A DNA stretch of 64,000 nt from Glandiceps talaboti (lineage: Eukaryota; Hemichordata; Enteropneusta; Spengelidae): assembly GCF_964340395.1 (NCBI RefSeq), contig NC_135558.1:1095001-1159000 (forward strand), written 5' to 3'. The translations under genes were made by a program, and so were the position numbers. Positions within the stretch are counted from its first letter, which is position 1, and each line of letters begins with the position of its first letter. The notes below the pieces were generated by a model. The model did not search any database. It had not been told where the DNA came from and saw nothing but the letters and a program-made list of their open reading frames with translations. This document shows positions 59,277-64,000 of the stretch, one piece after another.

Positions 59277-59452
59277 TATCAAATTACCAAAGATATATTT
59301 ACTAAAATTACCAAAGATATATTTACTAAAATTACCAAAGATATATTTACTAAAATTACCAAAGATATATTTACTAAAATTACCAAAGATATACTTACTA
59401 AAATTACCAAAGATATATTTACTAAAATTACCAAAGATATATTTACTAAAAT
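59277..59452. repeat. 23-bp minisatellite
   Basis: Eight almost perfect copies of AAATTACCAAAGATATATTT plus ACT. The open frames with ITKDIFT or FSKYIFGN repeats come from it. Confidence 0.95.
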
Positions 59453-59821
59453 TGGTCAACTACATTGTACTTATAAAGAGACATTGTGTCTGTATACATT
59501 AGTGGTCAATATTATCTGTAGATAGGGAAGTGGTTAGTTTAAATCTTGAATGAATGCTTAGTGTTGAATCTGTCACCATGTTAAAACTGTACAGACAACC
59601 ACAATATATTCACTGATAATTGTTAAAATGCCAATAATTAGACATTTCTCATGTTAATCAGTGGTTGATATTTTCTACTAGTAGTACAGAAATAGATTGA
59701 AATCGTGATTGCCATTAGTGAGGGTGCTGTTTTTTTGGGTGTAGCCCTGTGTCAATCTGTTTGACGGGAATGGATCTTAACATAGCTCTGATTGCACTAA
59801 AATGTCTACAATGTATTTCCA

Positions 59822-62118
59822 TTATGTTGTGTACCATTCAACATCAAATTCTGTTTGGTATCGACAGCACTTTACTGGTTCAGAATTCTTACACACAAAT
59901 GTCAATTTATCATCTAAAGTACATATATCACCAATACTGGGTGTCTTCTTAACTTCTACCTTTGGTCGAAATTTGACTACTGGTTCGGTTTTATCATTGA
60001 CGCGATGGTTTGACTTTCTTGGGAATTGTGTGAATTTCCATTTTTCCACACACATCAAAAGATGGCTTGGCATTTTGTCTTTGTCAAACTCTATTTGGGG
60101 TAAACCTTCTTCATTCCCAGTACACACCTCACATGCATAGGCTATTGCAAAGAGGCCACAGGTCTTCTCCTCCTTCTGTGTTTGTGCGGTAATACGTAAG
60201 TGTATTGTTAGTGTTTTTGATTCATCTGTGAAATGTTGGTACAGATGCGAAATTCCACAAAACACAAGCCCTGTTAGTGTATCCCAATAGTCACCACTAC
60301 TGTCTACTAGTGAAATCTTTTCTCCTGTGTTGTAAATGGTGATGCCATGGTCGGCCCCATTATTCAGGATCTGGACTGAACTTTCTTTAGGAGAAAATGG
60401 TTTGCACTGACAGAACTTTTCACATAATGAGTCATCATTACACTTGTAGCACTGTGCACGAGCCTCTAAACCCTGGATGTGAGGAAATTGGGTCTTCATC
60501 ACTTTCATAGTTTTGTCTATCATCTCAGAAGTGTACATCTCAAGATTTGTTACTCTTTTTTCCTCTTCAGGGGTAAACAGATCAGTTGTTTTATTCTCCT
60601 TTGTATCAGTTTGAGTATCTGAATTTGTCAAATGCTGAAACAGATGAAGGAAATCGCGATGAAATGTTTGCAATATTAATCAATCTCAATTAATTTATTA
60701 TGTAAACGTTAATCAAAATTATGAAAATTATGATATATTAGATTCTTTTAGATATGAAGATAAATTGTGGTTGATAAATTGTCCAATTAGTTCCATTTGT
60801 ACAGATTTATGTCTCACTGATATCCGTTGTTGTCATCCAAAATTACATTTCTCCTAAAGAATTTCTCAAACATTCCTTCAGAAGCATCACTGGTTAATCT
60901 GACCAAGTAGCCACATGGTTTAATTGTATAAAGTACAGTGTACAGGTGGATAACCGTACTTAATAAAATGTTCTTGTGAAAGTCTTTATACTTACCTCAG
61001 CATGTGGACCCTCAGCTCGACGACTGACTTCAAAATCCTGTAAGCTGTCAGGTGACTCCTCCAAACTGGAAGATGCCTGATAATAAATTAGAAAGTTTAT
61101 TTCTTAAATTTGTTTGAAGGATAATATATAGAAGCTTGAAGCATTTCCTTATTTCTTAACAGCATCTTTTTTGATCCATAAAGTTTCCTATAATCAGTTA
61201 ATAATTTTGTATATGTCACTGACATCAATAGATTTATCATGTCATCCAAAACAAACAGTTACTTAATTACATTTCACATAAAGAACTCTTCAAATAGTCC
61301 TTAAAAAGTTTGTGCTGGAGTCGCCAAGTAGTGACATGGTTATGGTAAAGTACAAGTGGATTTACTTTACTTAATAAATGTTTTGTTTTTTGTAATAGTC
61401 TTCAGTTTATAGGCTTACCTCATCACGTGCACGCTGTACATATAGTAGATGACTGGCATTACAATCCTCTATCTGTGGCTTATCAGATAATTCCGGGAAA
61501 CTGCCATGTGGTTCCTGAAATGCAATACAAAAAATGACAATTTTAACAAATCTAAACATAATTCATTTAATGTTTCAAGACATTTGATTTTTAGCTTTGC
61601 TGTTAGTGACACTCAGCTGAGCGGAGCTTATGGGTTAGGTTGATCTGTGTTGTCTGTCAACTTGTTCTATTATCATCTCTGAAACCAACTATTGGATTGC
61701 TTTGATATTGTATGTGCATGTCACTTGGAGGTAGGCTTTTCAGATTTGTTCACAGGAGGCAGGTATCTTCAGTTTTCTACTTGTGGCAATTTTTTGGTAA
61801 ATGATTGTACTTTGAACTTCTTCTGTGAACCAACTGAATTGATCATTGCAGAGATATTTAGTGGTTCATTTAGCTAAGATGGAGTCTATTCAGATTTGTT
61901 CAATATTATTGACTGTCAGGATTTAAAGGAACACTTTTGAAATTTGTTTAAAGGATAGTTAGAGAAGCTTGAAGTATTTCCTTATTTCTTAACCAGCACA
62001 AGAGTGATATGAAATTTTGATGACAACGTACCTCATTTCCCTGAAATCGATGTGTACTTGATGATTGACTGTCTTCATCACTAGGCACTGTGATGGATAA
62101 ATGGTCCAATTTCTCCAT
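59822..62118 (-). CDS. ULP1/C48-like cysteine-peptidase-fold protein
   Basis: Four coding exons in phase 0: 62032-62118 (starts MEKLDHLSITVPSDED), 61419-61514, 60996-61076 and 59822-60634, 358 residues. The first three are acidic, Ser-rich and without known domains. The last has TQFPHIQGLEARAQ, a Cys-rich CYKCNDDSLCEKFCQC, and a ULP1-type core. Putative triad: His184 in NNGADHGITIYN, Asp199 in ISLVDSSGD and Cys247 in QKEEKTCGLFAIAYA, with Gln241 or Gln243 for the oxyanion hole. It closes with MPSHLLMCVEKWKFTQFP, a segment typical of this invertebrate multicopy family. Family members are related to SUMO/ubiquitin-like peptidases; the substrate is unknown. The initiator Met lies 6 nt after an acceptor (TTTACAG), implying an upstream non-coding exon. 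It runs against the LRP gene. Confidence 0.72.
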
Positions 62119-62572
62119 GATAAACTGTAAAGTGTGAAAATGAGAGGAATAAACATTGAGAAATATTCACCAACATTATCTAAGATTTATTACAAGATAA
62201 ATAATTAATGTTTGGTTTCACAAAACAAACTGCTTTGGACAAAACTAGGAACCACTTGTAAGTTTTGACCATATTTGAGAAAGAAAGGGGTGTGTTATTG
62301 TTAACTACCAGACCAGAATGACTATAGTTTCAGTGGCACGGTACTATAATTACATCTCACACATTATACAAGCAAATTATATAAAACAATATACACACAC
62401 TTGCAGCACTAGAGCATATAAAATGATAAATGTTTTCAATAATACAATGCCATTTATTTGTATCTTGCTTTGAACAGTGGGGGGGGGGGGTCTATTCAGG
62501 TAAGTGCATGGCATTAAAATACAGTAAAATATCAACAAAATATCTACATATACTGGCTTTATATTCATAGCA

Positions 62573-62608
<36 letters not shown>

Positions 62609-64000
62609 GGCGATCTCTACAGCACTACTGAACCTCAGTTCAGTTCTGCTAAAAATCATACAAATTGACTCGAGTGCCTGTCACGGATAGTCACCATTGA
62701 AACATTTTTGTGTCACCTAAATTTACCTTTGCCACAACACACAACAGGGTCCAAAAACTGCTCTCCCAAAGTTGATCAGTGAAAGGACGCAGGGATTTCA
62801 GGTTTTACCGAGTGTGCTCTAACATCAGCTTGTACGTACTGTATGTCTCGTACATCTGTGGAAAATGGACGGCATCATATGACCACGCTTGACCCCATCA
62901 AATCGCCACTGGCTTCTGATTGGCTGAAATACATAATTATTAAGCTTTTGTCCAAAACATTTGCTAATACTTTGCTATCATACTACTACCGTTATAGCAT
63001 TTGAAAATCTACTAAGTCGGTTGCTCACAGTTTTACAATATTTAGGGCATTGGCCATGAGTCCAGTCCTCCACTGTCCTGTTGATACATACAAGAGTGAA
63101 CACATAATAAATCATGACGACAGTGAGTATATCTGTTTCTCAACTCCCTTGCAGTGATATTAGGCAGCGATATTGGAGTGACAGGAAACTGCTTGTTAAT
63201 GACACGTCAGTCTTCTAACAATCATATGAACTACCTTAACTGGGCCGGGCATTAAAATAATAATAACTTATTGCGAGAACAAGGTCATATAGAATATATA
63301 TTAACATCATGCAAAACTAAGACTAGAGAAATAATATCAATAACAGCCAATCATTCTGAATTTGCTCCATCTGCAAAACATTACACATTCAAATTAATTA
63401 AATTGAAGCTGAGACTTTGTGTATAGAACTCTGACCAAAAAATGAATTTCTTTATCAGCCAGAAAATGTCTTTAAACCATCAACGAAATACTTCTAATGT
63501 CATATCAGGGACATGTATGTGTTTATATGTCCCTGGTCATACATAGTGCAAAGTTCACATTATTCAGGTTCAGTCACTAAGTAACATATTATTGTATAGG
63601 TCATCATTGTTTATAGACTCACTGACATGTAAACAAACATATTGCTTACTAACTTGATCAGTACAGCCTGGCTCCAGCTACTTCTTTAAGCTTTAAGCAG
63701 TCTACAGCTACATCGACACCCTGCCCACAAGACAGTTATCAAACACAACATGCAACAGGAGACAGGTTCTACATGCCACAACATCATCAACACCTTATCC
63801 ACAAGACTATCATGTACACCATGCTTCCTCCTCCACTGGATAGATGGTGTGAGACTCAGTCCAGTACATCCATGCCAGATCATACACTCGCCATCCCAGA
63901 TGCCAGAACCTACTCACTGGACAGAAGCTTCATCCACTCAGCTGTCCAGATATGGAACTGTCTTGAAGTTCCTGATTATGTTGTTGGGGACATCTCTCAG
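62119..64000. other. 5' flank of the peptidase-like gene; no other gene found
   Basis: It should hold the peptidase gene's promoter and first non-coding exon; neither could be pinned down. It contains a CA repeat (62573-62605), a G run at 62480, AT-rich sequence, and a retroelement fragment from about 63780 to the window edge. Confidence 0.55.
63780..64000 (+). mobile_element. Probable LINE C-terminal fragment at the window edge
   Basis: One plus-strand frame reads TMLPPPLDRWCETQSSTSMP, then DARTYSLDRSFIHSAVQIWN and CLEVPDYVVGDISQ. The order R..S..RSF...A..IWN.LP..VV is the usual ending of non-LTR reverse-transcriptase polyproteins. It is cut by the window end. Confidence 0.55.

Larger units (their letters stand above)
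57227..59821. other. Probable LRP intron; no exon recognised
   Basis: No YWTD, EGF or LDLa exon was found on the plus strand. The stretch contains a copy of the GGCCTAAAAAAAT element (57285-57620), a GC-richer segment near 57900-58500 whose open frames have no recognisable domain, the 23-bp array at 59277-59452, and a dispersed-repeat copy near 59590. Confidence 0.6.

Noticed and set aside
61692-61877. Plus-strand 61-residue frame in the peptidase gene region
   Set aside because: It lies in an intron of the minus-strand gene and has no motif or splice-supported partner.

Overview
The window is nuclear DNA from an intron-rich animal. Genes are split into short exons with GT-AG introns of about 0.3-4 kb. 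Simple repeats, minisatellites, SINEs, MITEs and a non-LTR retrotransposon fill the space between them. The base composition, repeat types and gene families suggest a non-vertebrate metazoan, probably a marine invertebrate; the species cannot be fixed from the sequence alone. None of the long open frames through simple repeats (RERE, TDRQ, SLSL, CVCV types) is a gene.

Region by region. (1) 1-1949, + strand: the last two coding exons of a heterotrimeric G-protein alpha subunit of the Gi/o/z type, preceded by an intron with a 67-bp tandem repeat. (2) 1950-5278: no convincing gene; two minisatellite families and a long foldback. (3) 6477-13814, - strand: a FRRS1-like DOMON plus cytochrome b561 ferric reductase, built from 11 exons with a clean signal-peptide exon. 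Two further small exon-like segments at 5279-5430 and 5759-5800 may be its tail. (4) 13815-18034: space between two divergent genes, with microsatellites and a near-perfect 34-bp-arm hairpin. (5) 18035-57226, + strand: the N-terminal two fifths or so of a giant LRP2/megalin-type endocytic receptor, 36 exons whose splice phases all join. Order: signal peptide, 10 LDLa repeats, 2 EGF, YWTD propeller, EGF, YWTD propeller, EGF, 8 LDLa repeats, 2 EGF, and most of a third propeller. The gene must continue beyond the window. (6) 59822-62118, - strand: a four-exon gene for a ULP1/C48-like cysteine-peptidase-fold protein, probably nested in an LRP intron. (7) 62119-64000: no gene, ending in a probable LINE C-terminal fragment.

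The most unusual pattern is in the LRP gene. At least eight of its exons have minisatellites seeded exactly at an exon-intron boundary, so each repeat unit copies a piece of exon together with its splice acceptor or donor. Up to about 18 copies of a real splice site stand beside the true one, and readings through the copies that were followed reach stop codons. Other points worth checking are a one-base frameshift in the first EGF exon between two very long CT repeats, a GC-AG intron, and a Gi-like alpha subunit without the usual cysteine four residues from its end.
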